In this document: positions 26,730 to 34,165 of the stretch, in pieces
Numbering within the stretch: position 1 is the first letter of the stretch
How the letters are laid out: each line of letters starts with the position of its first letter
Origin: JAYVJH01 sp043777595
GTDB lineage: Bacteria; Bacteroidota; Bacteroidia; Cytophagales; Spirosomataceae
Length of the DNA: 37,708 nt
Direction: 5' to 3'
Assembly (NCBI GenBank): GCA_043777595.1
Contig: JAYWHT010000074.1
Span: forward strand, 1-37,708
Program-made: the position numbers and the translations under genes
Notes under the pieces: generated by a model
Database searches by the model: none
The model's input: the letters and a program-made list of their open reading frames with translations, nothing else
Told to the model about the DNA's origin: nothing

Positions 26730-26752
26730 ATAATTGATAATGAATAATGAAC
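26725..26752. repeat. Heptanucleotide array across the junction of two GT-C-like genes
   Basis: Units AATGAAT, AATTGAT, AATGAAT and AATGAAC in exact 7-nt phase. The array contains the stop codon of the upstream gene (TGA 26727-26729) and the start codon of the downstream gene (ATG at 26740). Confidence 0.8.
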
Positions 26753-28551
26753 CCCTAAAATTTAAAAGTACATATTACGTTTGCTTTCTGTTTTTGTTTT
26801 TTGTGCTTTGTCGGCTTCCTGTTATTCTGCACAATCAAGAAATAAACCCAGACGAAAGCCAAGTATTGACCCAAGCCCTGACACTCAAATTTGTGAGTCC
26901 TGTTTGGGGAGTGGCTGTCGATGGCACTACTTCGGGGCCGCTTAATACTTATTTTTTGTATTTTCTGAATCTGCTTGGTTTCCCGCTCGACTACACTACT
27001 GCCCACTTGGCCAACGTCATATTGTGTGTGTTTAGTTTGATTGTTATTTTTAGAATTTGCCAAAAACTAACCTCTGACTATGCGGCACGAATTACGATAC
27101 TTATTCCCACTCTGTTTCTGAGCATTACTCAACATTCTGACTTGGTGAGTTACAACAGCGAGATGCTATCTGTTTGGCTCACTTCGATGTGTGGTTATTG
27201 GTTAGTTTCTATTTATCAGAATACAAAAAAAAGAGGTGAGATGTGTGATGCGAGTACCTCTGACGACAAGACATCAAATACAACATACAACATACATCAT
27301 ACATCTGGCCCTAACAAAAATATTTCTCTTCAAATATTTAGTTTGTGCTTCACGGCCAGTCTTGTTCCTTTTGCCAAAATTCAGGCAGTGTTTATTGTGC
27401 TGGGTATTCTTGTTTTATTATTGATTGTACTAATTCGCAATAAAATACATTTTAAATATTACGCCATAGGCATTTTGGCGGCGGCGGTATTTCCAGTTTT
27501 TTTCTTTGGTATTTTGTTTAAAAACAACGTGCTGGGCTATTTTTTAAATCACTACATCACAGGCAATGCGGCCATTAGTAAATTTGGCGAAATAGACGGA
27601 CGAATGACAATGACCGCAGTATCGGGTTTAGATAGCCTAAAAAGTGTCTTCATGGGCATCGGTCAGTCAAGAGATTTGATGTTTTTGGTTTTGAATGTCA
27701 TAGTCGTTAGTCTTTGGGGGCTATTTAGTGAAAAACGTATAGTGAGAAGTGAAAAACGTATAGCGAATAGTGAAAAACGTATAGTGAGAAGTGAAAAACG
27801 ACTCTCACTTGATGCTTCTTGCTTTTCACCATTCACTATTCACTATTCACTTCTCACTATTTTACTTTTAAGCCTCTACGCCATTGCCAAGCCAGGCATT
27901 GGGCGGGTACATTATTTTTTGTTTTTGTTGCTCCCGCTCACGGTTTGGGTGGCGGTGATAGTTGATAAGTCATTGGTTGTTGGTCATTGGGGGCTATTTA
28001 GTGAAAAATGTATAGCTAAAAGTGAAAAACGATTCCCACTTGATGCTTCTCGTTTTTCATTTTTCACTTCTCGCTTTTCACTTCTCACTATTCTTGTAGC
28101 TACTTCTCCCCTCAACCTCGCTCTGCGGTATAACTCTGACGGTATTTTGAATAAATACAAAACGCAATTAACGATTCCTGCCACGACTTTGGGCCTGAAA
28201 ATTGCTGAATATACTAATCCCAACGAGGCCATCACTATCTGGGGCTGGGCTTGCAAGTACCATGTCGAAATCCAGTTGCCACAAGCCATACGGCACAACC
28301 ATTCGATATTAGAAACCATTGAAAACTACCCGTATCGAGCAGACTATTATCAGGAATATGTACAAGAATTAACTCAAAATCTGCCACCTGTTATTGTAGA
28401 TGCCGTTGGGGCAAAGTCGTCTGGAATAAACAATCGGGGGCGTTATAACCTAAATCAATATGAGGCATTAAGAAATTTGGTAAATAACAACTATTTTGCG
28501 GCCTCAAAAACCAACGATTATGTGGTTTATGTCAGAAAAGATAGGTATTAG
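26740..28551 (+). CDS. GT-C glycosyltransferase-like membrane protein (GT39-like) with repeat-encoded insertions
   Basis: A 603-residue polytopic protein of about 11 transmembrane helices. The first periplasmic loop reads NQEINPDESQVLTQALTL, with D38-E39. The PDE motif after the first helix is characteristic of GT39/PMT-like GT-C enzymes that transfer sugars from lipid carriers. Three segments look inserted. About residues 165-190 are encoded around an ATACAAC/ATACATC array (27278-27305). Residues 330-374 come from the 19-unit array at 27727-27859 and read as a 7-residue repeat SEKRIVR / SEKRIAN. Residues 421-451 come from the 13-unit array at 28000-28090. All keep the frame open. The ATG at 26740 lies inside another heptad array; an in-frame TTG at 26734 is an alternative start. 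The likely role is sugar transfer to a surface glycan or lipid. Confidence 0.7.
   Translation: MNNEPLKFKSTYYVCFLFLFFVLCRLPVILHNQEINPDESQVLTQALTLKFVSPVWGVAVDGTTSGPLNTYFLYFLNLLGFPLDYTTAHLANVILCVFSLIVIFRICQKLTSDYAARITILIPTLFLSITQHSDLVSYNSEMLSVWLTSMCGYWLVSIYQNTKKRGEMCDASTSDDKTSNTTYNIHHTSGPNKNISLQIFSLCFTASLVPFAKIQAVFIVLGILVLLLIVLIRNKIHFKYYAIGILAAAVFPVFFFGILFKNNVLGYFLNHYITGNAAISKFGEIDGRMTMTAVSGLDSLKSVFMGIGQSRDLMFLVLNVIVVSLWGLFSEKRIVRSEKRIANSEKRIVRSEKRLSLDASCFSPFTIHYSLLTILLLSLYAIAKPGIGRVHYFLFLLLPLTVWVAVIVDKSLVVGHWGLFSEKCIAKSEKRFPLDASRFSFFTSRFSLLTILVATSPLNLALRYNSDGILNKYKTQLTIPATTLGLKIAEYTNPNEAITIWGWACKYHVEIQLPQAIRHNHSILETIENYPYRADYYQEYVQELTQNLPPVIVDAVGAKSSGINNRGRYNLNQYEALRNLVNNNYFAASKTNDYVVYVRKDRY
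27278..27305. repeat. Heptanucleotide array, ATACAAC x2 + ATACATC x2
   Basis: Four 7-nt units in exact phase. The right half (CATCATACATCT) is nearly complementary to GAGATGTGTGATG at about 27237-27250, so the array forms one arm of a hairpin-like insertion. Confidence 0.82.
27727..27859. repeat. Large inverted heptanucleotide array, 19 units
   Basis: 133 nt = 19 units of 7. The left arm is built of AGTGAAA, AACGTAT and AGTGAGA/AGCGAAT in a 21-nt super-unit. The centre has CTCACTT, GATGCTT and CTTGCTT. The right arm is TTCACCA, TTCACTA, TTCACTA, TTCACTT and CTCACTA. Left and right arms are complementary, so the RNA or single strand can fold back. Confidence 0.9.
27969..28090. repeat. Second inverted heptanucleotide array
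   Basis: GTCATTG, GTTGTTG and GTCATTG units at 27969-27989 lead through GGGGGCTATTT (shared with the first array) into 13 heptads at 28000-28090: AGTGAAA, AATGTAT, AGCTAAA, AGTGAAA, AACGATT, CCCACTT, GATGCTT, CTCGTTT, TTCATTT, TTCACTT, CTCGCTT, TTCACTT, CTCACTA. It shares the central GATGCTT with the first array and differs from it by six units. Confidence 0.88.
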
Positions 28552-28553
28552 TG

Positions 28554-28712
28554 ATGATGAATAATAAATTGGCTTTTAAGTTTCGTAAATTTCAAGCTAC
28601 TATCGAGCAGGTTGTTACCGAAAAAGGATACACGGAACATGATTTTGAAGCAATGGGTAAAGCGCATAACAGAACGCCTTATAAATTCGCTTCGTGGTCT
28701 GTGAAGACATAG
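28554..28712 (+). CDS. Short hypothetical protein, possible fragment
   Basis: A 52-codon frame starting ATGATG just 2 nt after the GT-C stop. It contains KFQATIEQVVTEKGYTEHDF, and the last codons lie in a palindromic repeat (28693-28718), which creates the stop. No domain is recognised. It may be a real small protein upstream of the nucleotidyltransferase or the remnant of a longer gene ended by repeat insertion. No clear ribosome-binding site is seen, which is normal here. Confidence 0.35.
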   Translation: MMNNKLAFKFRKFQATIEQVVTEKGYTEHDFEAMGKAHNRTPYKFASWSVKT

Positions 28713-28718
28713 ACCACG
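28693..28718. repeat. Perfect 8-bp hairpin in the short-ORF 3' end
   Basis: CGTGGTCT (28693-28700) and AGACCACG (28711-28718) around a 10-nt loop GTGAAGACAT. The loop itself contains GAAGAC, and the whole looks like a dispersed palindromic element rather than a terminator; a short A-rich tract follows. Confidence 0.65.
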
Positions 28719-28756
28719 GAATAAAAAATCATCTCAAAAGTTAAAATAATAACCAG

Positions 28757-29068
28757 ATGCTTACTCGAACAATTGCCATAAAAACCGTCGAGAGTTTTAT
28801 TGAAAGTTGTAAAGAAAACAATATTATTTTTGAAAAAGTAATATTGTTTGGCTCAACGGCACAAGACAACGCAAACGAAAATTCGGACATAGATGTACTC
28901 TTAGTTTCTGACCAATTTGGATCAAGCAAATGGACTAATTTGGGCTTGATAGCCCGAGTCAATAAAAAATATAGGCTTATCGAGCCACATCTTTATCCAA
29001 CCAGTTCTTATTTGTCAGGCGACCCGTTTATTACTGAAATAAAGCGAACAGGAGTTGAAATCATCTAA
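28757..29068 (+). CDS. MNT-type nucleotidyltransferase domain protein
   Basis: A 103-residue minimal nucleotidyltransferase. The motif FGSTAQDNANENSDIDVLLV carries the Gly-Ser pair (32-33) and metal-binding D44 and D46. The third acidic residue may be E in RLIEPHLYP, but this is uncertain. Proteins of this size normally pair with a HEPN-domain partner in HEPN/MNT toxin-antitoxin modules, where the MNT AMPylates or otherwise neutralises the HEPN ribonuclease. No HEPN protein is visible next to it; only the 52-codon frame lies upstream. The gene may therefore be an orphan. It precedes yfhO by 30 nt on the same strand. Confidence 0.8.
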   Translation: MLTRTIAIKTVESFIESCKENNIIFEKVILFGSTAQDNANENSDIDVLLVSDQFGSSKWTNLGLIARVNKKYRLIEPHLYPTSSYLSGDPFITEIKRTGVEII

Positions 29069-29098
29069 CCCAAACATTTACACAGTAACATTTTAAAA

Positions 29099-31567
29099 AT
29101 GAAAAAATCAATCAATTTCAAAAAACTATTACCCCATTTACTTGTCGTTGTGGGCTTCATTGCGCTTTCGGTGGGCTATATGAGTCCTGTCTTGAAGGGT
29201 AAAATATTGACCCAAGGCGACCCTGTACGAGCAGCGGCTGGCGGCCATGAGGCCGCACTATTCCAACAAGAAACGGGCCAATGGACGGGCTGGACAAATG
29301 GAATGTTTGGCGGTATGCCTACTTACTTGGTGCATGGTGGCTATACCCGTGGCGTGTTGCCTGTCGTTACCGACTACCTCAACCACTTTTTGGGCGGCCT
29401 GCCCAACATGATTTTTTATTACCTCATAGCCGCCTACATTTTGCTATTGGCCTTAGACTGCGGCTTGTGGGTGAGTTTGTTGGGGGCTATTGCGTATGCT
29501 TTTTTTTCGTACAATATCGTCATCATCGAAGCTGGCCATATTTCCAAAGTGTATGCGCTGGGCTTTGCTCCATTGATGTTTGCGGGTATGGTGCTGGCCT
29601 ACAAAAATCGTCCGTGGCTCGGTGCGGCGTTGTTTAGTATTGGCTTAGGTCTTGATTTTAATACCAGCCACTTTCAGATAACCTACTACACAGGCTTGCT
29701 GTTGATTATTTTTGCCGTTTTTGAATTTGTCAGAGCCATCAAAACCAAATCAATTGGCTCGTTTGCGTTGGCAAGTGTGCTGGCCGTTGTGATGGGTGGC
29801 TTGGCGGTTGCTACCATCAGTTCAAGAATGTGGAGTACTTACGAGTACCAAAAAGAAACCATCAGAGGCAAGTCTGAACTGACTTTGGGCAAAAAAGAAG
29901 CCCCTGCCGACGGCCTCGACCGTGGCTATGCTTTTGAGTGGAGTTATGGCAAATTAGAATCGCTGACGTTGCTCATTCCTAATTTTTCGGGCGGGGCATC
30001 GGGCGGTGGTTTATTGACAGAGAAGTCAGAAGCCTACAAAGCCATCGTGCGCTACAACGTACCAGATGACCAAGCCCTCGGCTTTGCCCAAAATTTGCCT
30101 ACTTATTGGGGCGACCAGATGTTTGTGCAAGGGTCGGTTTATGCAGGTGCTATTGTTTGTTTTTTGTTTATACTCGGGCTTTTTATTGGCGACAATCGCT
30201 ACAAAATTCCATTTGCCATCACGGCTTTACTTTGTCTAATTATTTGTTGGGGCAAAAACATGGGGCCAATCAATAACTTGCTTTTTGACTACCTGCCGAT
30301 GTTCAATAAGTTTAGGTCGGTCAGTATGATAATGTCGTTGCTGCAACTCAGCATGGTGATTGTGGGAGGATTGGCATTGAAAAAAATACTTGAAAAACCC
30401 GACTGGGCCACTTTCAAGCAACCGTTTTTTATTAGCTTGGGAATTGTGGGCGGGCTTACGCTAATTCTGGCACTTGTGCCGTCTATCGTTGGTCTTCGTA
30501 GCGATAACGACCCTGCACTTATTGAACAACTCACTCAGGCATTCGGCAACAATAAACTGGCGGCCAACGATTTATATAGCTCATTGATTGACGACCGTGG
30601 CTCGCTTCTGCGCTCAGATGCCCTGCGCTCGTTGTTTTTTATATTGGCTGCCGCTGTGCTGATTTGGGCTTTTGTGGCTCAAAAAATCAAAAATAGTAAT
30701 ATCGTCATGGGTATTTTGGCCTTGCTGGTTTTGGTAGATTTGTGGTCGGTGGACAAGCGTTATTTGAACGATGCGGCTTTTAAACCAAAGTACTATTCGA
30801 CTGACGAACTCTTCCAGCCAACTGCTGCCAACTTACAAATTATGGAAGACAAAGACCCCAATTATAGAGTGATTGACGTTACAACAAGTCCATTGTCTGA
30901 TGCTACGGCTTCGTATTTTCATAAATCGTTAGGAGGTTACCATGCCGCTAAGTTGCGCCGTTATCAAGAATTGTTTGAAAACCAAATGGCAAAAAATAAT
31001 ATGGCCGTTTATAATATGCTCAACACTAAGTATTTTATAACTGCCGATGACAAAAATCAGCCCATTGCCCAGCGCAATGCCGATGCCATGGGCAATGCGT
31101 GGTTTGTGGCGGAGGTCAAGATGGTAAAAAATGCAGACGAAGAAATAAAAGCCTTAGATAAATTTGACCCTCTGCAAGTGGCTTTTGTAGATGTTCGTTT
31201 TACGGAACAAATCAAGGCTACAAAAATGATGATTGACAGCGCAAATAAAATTAAATTGATAGACTATAAACCCAACAATTTGATATATCAATCCAATACC
31301 AAAACCCCACAAATTGCCGTTTTTTCAGAAATATATTACCGTGGTGGCATCGACTGGAAAGCGTATATTGATGGTGTAGAAGCCCCACATTTTAGAGCCA
31401 ATTATGTGCTGAGAGCCATGAACGTACCAGCGGGAAGCCATAAAATTGAGTTTAAGTTTCAGCCAGATTCGGTTATAGTAGGTCAAAAAATAGATAACTA
31501 TGCTTCTATCGCTTGGTTGATGTTGATTGGATTGGCGTTTTTTATGGACACTAAACGAAAAATATGA
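29099..31567 (+). CDS. YfhO-family membrane protein (bacterial membrane protein, GT-C-like)
   Basis: An 822-residue polytopic protein with about 12 transmembrane helices and a large periplasmic C-terminal part (about 560-800). Family landmarks include TQGDPVRAAAGGHEA in the first loop, NGMFGGMPTYLVHG, and the C-terminal YYRGGIDWKAYIDGV / PAGSHKIEFKFQPDSV region. YfhO proteins belong to the GT-C superfamily and in Firmicutes take part in glycosylation of lipoteichoic acid; in Bacteroidota their acceptor is unknown. The last 4 nt overlap the start of the GHMP kinase gene (ATGA at 31564), so the two are translationally coupled. This suggests that the kinase provides an activated sugar for the same pathway, which is an inference from position. 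Confidence 0.9.
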   Translation: MKKSINFKKLLPHLLVVVGFIALSVGYMSPVLKGKILTQGDPVRAAAGGHEAALFQQETGQWTGWTNGMFGGMPTYLVHGGYTRGVLPVVTDYLNHFLGGLPNMIFYYLIAAYILLLALDCGLWVSLLGAIAYAFFSYNIVIIEAGHISKVYALGFAPLMFAGMVLAYKNRPWLGAALFSIGLGLDFNTSHFQITYYTGLLLIIFAVFEFVRAIKTKSIGSFALASVLAVVMGGLAVATISSRMWSTYEYQKETIRGKSELTLGKKEAPADGLDRGYAFEWSYGKLESLTLLIPNFSGGASGGGLLTEKSEAYKAIVRYNVPDDQALGFAQNLPTYWGDQMFVQGSVYAGAIVCFLFILGLFIGDNRYKIPFAITALLCLIICWGKNMGPINNLLFDYLPMFNKFRSVSMIMSLLQLSMVIVGGLALKKILEKPDWATFKQPFFISLGIVGGLTLILALVPSIVGLRSDNDPALIEQLTQAFGNNKLAANDLYSSLIDDRGSLLRSDALRSLFFILAAAVLIWAFVAQKIKNSNIVMGILALLVLVDLWSVDKRYLNDAAFKPKYYSTDELFQPTAANLQIMEDKDPNYRVIDVTTSPLSDATASYFHKSLGGYHAAKLRRYQELFENQMAKNNMAVYNMLNTKYFITADDKNQPIAQRNADAMGNAWFVAEVKMVKNADEEIKALDKFDPLQVAFVDVRFTEQIKATKMMIDSANKIKLIDYKPNNLIYQSNTKTPQIAVFSEIYYRGGIDWKAYIDGVEAPHFRANYVLRAMNVPAGSHKIEFKFQPDSVIVGQKIDNYASIAWLMLIGLAFFMDTKRKI

Positions 31568-32628
31568 AAATAAGTACCGCAGGCCGAATTTGCTTTTTTG
31601 GCGAACACCAAGATTATTTGGGCTTACCCGTCATAGCTGCCGCCATCTCTCGGCGTATTGAAATCAGTGGCTCAAAACGAGCCGATAATTTGATAGTGAT
31701 TGAGATGCCCGATATTGGTCATACAGAGCAGTTTAGTTTGACAGACGTTTTTCCATACAAACGTGAACGAGATTATTTTAGGAGTATTATTCATGTACTC
31801 AAAAAGCGTGGTTTTGAGTTTAGTGTTGGTTTTGAATGCGAAGTGCGTGGTAATATTCCTATCAATTCGGGTACGTCGAGTTCTTCGGCTTTGAATGTGA
31901 GTTGGGCTAATTTTTTGGCTCGAATGGCCGATAACCCAGCCGAACTGTCCACCAAGACATTGGGCGAGATTGCCTACGAAGCCGAAGTGTTGGAGTTTGG
32001 CGAGCCAGGCGGTATGATGGACCAATATTCGACAGCTATCGGCAACGTAATTTATTTAGAGTCAGTCCCCCAAATTCATGTAGAAGCCTTGCAACCCGAC
32101 CTCGGTACGTTTGTACTTGGCGACTCGCAACAAGCCAAAGACACGCTGGGCATTTTGGCACGCTGCCGCTATGGCATGGAAGCTATTATTGACAAAGTAA
32201 AACAATACGACCCTACGTTTTCAATTTTTACAACCGAAGCCGAAAAATCACCAGACTATAAAGCCATTTTGACGGCTGACGAATGGGGGCTATTCAATGC
32301 CAATGTGAGCGATAGAGATATTTTGAGAGCGGGCAAGATTATTTTATCACAAAAAAATATTGACAACGAAGCCTTTGGTCAATTACTATACGAGCATCAC
32401 CAAAACCTGAGAGATTATAAAAAAACCTCAACACCCAAAATTGACCGTATGATAGAAGCCTCTCTCTCTGCGGGGGCTTTGGGAGCCAAAATAAACGGCT
32501 CGGGTGGGGGTGGCTGTATGTATGCCTACGCCCCCAACAACGCCCAAGCCGTAGCCGAAGCCATTGAGCGTGAGGGCGGCAAAGCGTATATTATTACGGT
32601 TGATGGTGGTACGAGGGTGGTAGATTAA
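31564..32628 (+). CDS. GHMP-family sugar kinase, galactokinase-like
   Basis: A 354-residue kinase with all three GHMP motifs. Motif 1 is GRICFFGEHQDYLG (7-20), with the GEHxDY of sugar kinases. Motif 2 is PINSGTSSSSAL (99-110), the ATP-binding Ser-rich loop. Motif 3 is GAKINGSGGGGCMY (307-320). The catalytic Asp of galactokinases falls at D153 in PGGMMDQY. It phosphorylates a sugar at the anomeric carbon or another hydroxyl using ATP; which sugar (galactose, glucuronate, fucose or a heptose) cannot be said. The start ATG overlaps the yfhO stop. After its stop there is a short A-tract but no convincing hairpin. Confidence 0.88.
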   Translation: MKISTAGRICFFGEHQDYLGLPVIAAAISRRIEISGSKRADNLIVIEMPDIGHTEQFSLTDVFPYKRERDYFRSIIHVLKKRGFEFSVGFECEVRGNIPINSGTSSSSALNVSWANFLARMADNPAELSTKTLGEIAYEAEVLEFGEPGGMMDQYSTAIGNVIYLESVPQIHVEALQPDLGTFVLGDSQQAKDTLGILARCRYGMEAIIDKVKQYDPTFSIFTTEAEKSPDYKAILTADEWGLFNANVSDRDILRAGKIILSQKNIDNEAFGQLLYEHHQNLRDYKKTSTPKIDRMIEASLSAGALGAKINGSGGGGCMYAYAPNNAQAVAEAIEREGGKAYIITVDGGTRVVD

Positions 32629-32697
32629 AAAAAAATGTAAACTATCACTTACCTTTTAGGGCTTTGTCAGATAAAGACTTGAACAACTAATCAAGTT

Positions 32698-33167
32698 TCA
32701 GATAAAAATTCTTACATACATAGCCACCACTATTTTTGCTGCGCCTAACATTCTGGTAATATCGGCCAAGTCTTGCATTTGGCCTGCCAATAGTTTCATC
32801 AACACCAAATACGTCCAAGACTTCGCCCGTAGCCGACACCCATGTGCTACCACCAATGCTCAACGCTCCTTTTTTTTGATATTGATAGGCTTCGAGGCAA
32901 ACTTCTACTTTTTGTTGGTCTTTGGTAAGTATCAATATGTCGGCATCGAGTGTCATACGAGCAGTGGTGTGTAGCCAGTCCGCCTACGAGTAAGTACGGA
33001 ACATTTTGCAGGGCTTCTTTAAATTGTAATAACATAGCAGTATTGATTGGAACAGCCGAAGCGACACTACTCTCACGGCCATTTTGGACATATTTTTGCG
33101 AAAGACAAATCAAAAATTGTCTTTGAGCGTACTGTGGCAATGATGCGGTGGGCGGGGTTTGTAGCAT
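32698..33167 (-). pseudogene. Broken nucleotidyltransferase gene (frameshift plus internal deletion)
   Basis: Three reading frames on the minus strand together spell one nucleotidyltransferase. The 5' part (from the ATG at 33167) ends in NVPYLLVGGLAT. The frame then changes near 32960-32985 into ARMTLDADILILTKD and runs to GGSTWVSATGEVLDVFGVD. Near 32797-32803 it changes again into MKLLAGQMQDLADITRML, the standard C-terminal helix of such proteins, and stops at 32698-32700. The stretch expected between VFGVD and MKLLAG (a LPYLVL-like strand) is missing, which points to an internal deletion of a few tens of codons. The G-G and D-x-D positions of the active site are still readable. It is the third gene of an operon after the 83-residue protein (4-nt gap). 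Confidence 0.8.
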
Positions 33168-33171
33168 AGGG

Positions 33172-33423
33172 TTAATAATTAAAAAAATGCTGTTTGAGGT
33201 CTTTCAATCGTTTTTCGCCTAATTCTGTACCATAATAATCTTCAATAATCAAGTATTTCAACTCTTTATCGGTGCAGTTGGGATTTGCTTTTTTGATGCG
33301 ATTGACGGCCAAGAGCCTACTCTGGCGCATCATGGCATCGGTGAGTTGCAAACGTTGAGCTACTGACTTGCTCATCACTATCTCAAATTGTTTTTTGGCA
33401 ATAAAATCAGGTGTATCGGTCAT
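33172..33423 (-). CDS. Small helical partner protein of the nucleotidyltransferase operon
   Basis: An 83-residue, apparently all-helical protein containing KKQFEIVMSKSVAQRLQLTD and a C-terminal ELKYLIIEDYYGTELGEKRL. No signal peptide, transmembrane segment or known domain. Small proteins of this pattern often lie next to nucleotidyltransferases in Bacteroidota and are taken to be partners. Its start overlaps the stop of the upstream nucleotidyltransferase (ATGA at 33420-33423) and its stop is 4 nt before the broken nucleotidyltransferase, so all three form one operon. A role as toxin, antitoxin or adaptor is possible; nothing in the sequence decides between them. Confidence 0.7.
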   Translation of the reverse strand: MTDTPDFIAKKQFEIVMSKSVAQRLQLTDAMMRQSRLLAVNRIKKANPNCTDKELKYLIIEDYYGTELGEKRLKDLKQHFFNY

Positions 33424-33950
33424 AGTGTTAATTGGTAAGTATTTAGTTTCAAATCTCTAATCCATTCTTTGATATAGCCAGTGTCAAGGTTGGGGTTGTT
33501 CAAAATCTGTAAAACATCTGCTATTTGACGGTCGCTGTATAGGTCTTGAATCCATCTGATTTTACTGATAATCAAGTCTTCGGCTGTGATTACCCAAACA
33601 GGCGCTCCAAAATTTTCAACATCGCACACTCTGCGTCCAAACGCTGTACGGGCATATTCGGTTTCGGGACGCACGATAAAATCAATCTTAAAACCCGTTT
33701 CATAGTCTATAATATTGAACATACCACGCCGTTTTATTTCTGCCACAACGCTCGGCTGGTGGTAATAATGATTGTCAAAGATAGCCAAAAATCGCTCTAC
33801 ATCAGCTATTCTGAGTTCTATGATAATGTCGATATCTTTGGTGCTTCGCCCTACTGAGTAAAAATCCATAGCAGCACTACCTGTGAGCATATACGGTATT
33901 TGTAGCGTGTTGAGTTTTAGTGCAACGTCCCGCAAAAAATTAACTATCAT
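33420..33950 (-). CDS. Nucleotidyltransferase-fold protein (AbiEii/DUF6036-like)
   Basis: A 176-residue protein with the active-site pattern of nucleotidyltransferases: GSAAMDFYSVGRSTKDIDIII, where G24-S25 and D39-x-D41 are the expected loop and metal ligands. The C-terminal part has ITAEDLIISKIRWIQDLYSDRQI and DVLQILNNPN, which resembles the AbiEii/DUF6036 group used in type IV toxin-antitoxin and abortive-infection systems. It is the first gene of a three-gene minus-strand operon. The reading frame is intact, in contrast to the decayed third gene. The start ATG at 33950 is preceded by AT-rich DNA without an obvious promoter. Confidence 0.82.
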   Translation of the reverse strand: MIVNFLRDVALKLNTLQIPYMLTGSAAMDFYSVGRSTKDIDIIIELRIADVERFLAIFDNHYYHQPSVVAEIKRRGMFNIIDYETGFKIDFIVRPETEYARTAFGRRVCDVENFGAPVWVITAEDLIISKIRWIQDLYSDRQIADVLQILNNPNLDTGYIKEWIRDLKLNTYQLTL

Positions 33951-34015
33951 TTTTGAAGATTAAAGGTACATTTTTTTATATATGTCAAAGTAATTTTTTT
34001 GTATTGACAACTACT

Positions 34016-34140
34016 CTTTGTTATGTAGAGTTCCCTTTGTTATGCAGATAGTTCCTTTGTCATGCTGAGCGAAGCGAAGCATCAGTCGTTTGCTTCACCC
34101 ACGCATCGGCTACTGACCCTTCCTTACGTCAGGGTGACAA
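34016..34140. repeat. Palindromic element copy A with stacked partial left arms
   Basis: The left-arm start is reiterated: CTTTGTTATG at 34016 and again at 34035, then the full element begins with TTGTCATGCTGAGC at 34057 and ends with CGTCAGGGTGACAA at 34140. Left and right arms are partly complementary. The left arm here reads GAGCGAAGCGAAGC rather than the usual GACGTAAGGAAGC. Confidence 0.75.
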
Positions 34141-34165
34141 GGAGGCATGGTAACCAAAAAGGGGT

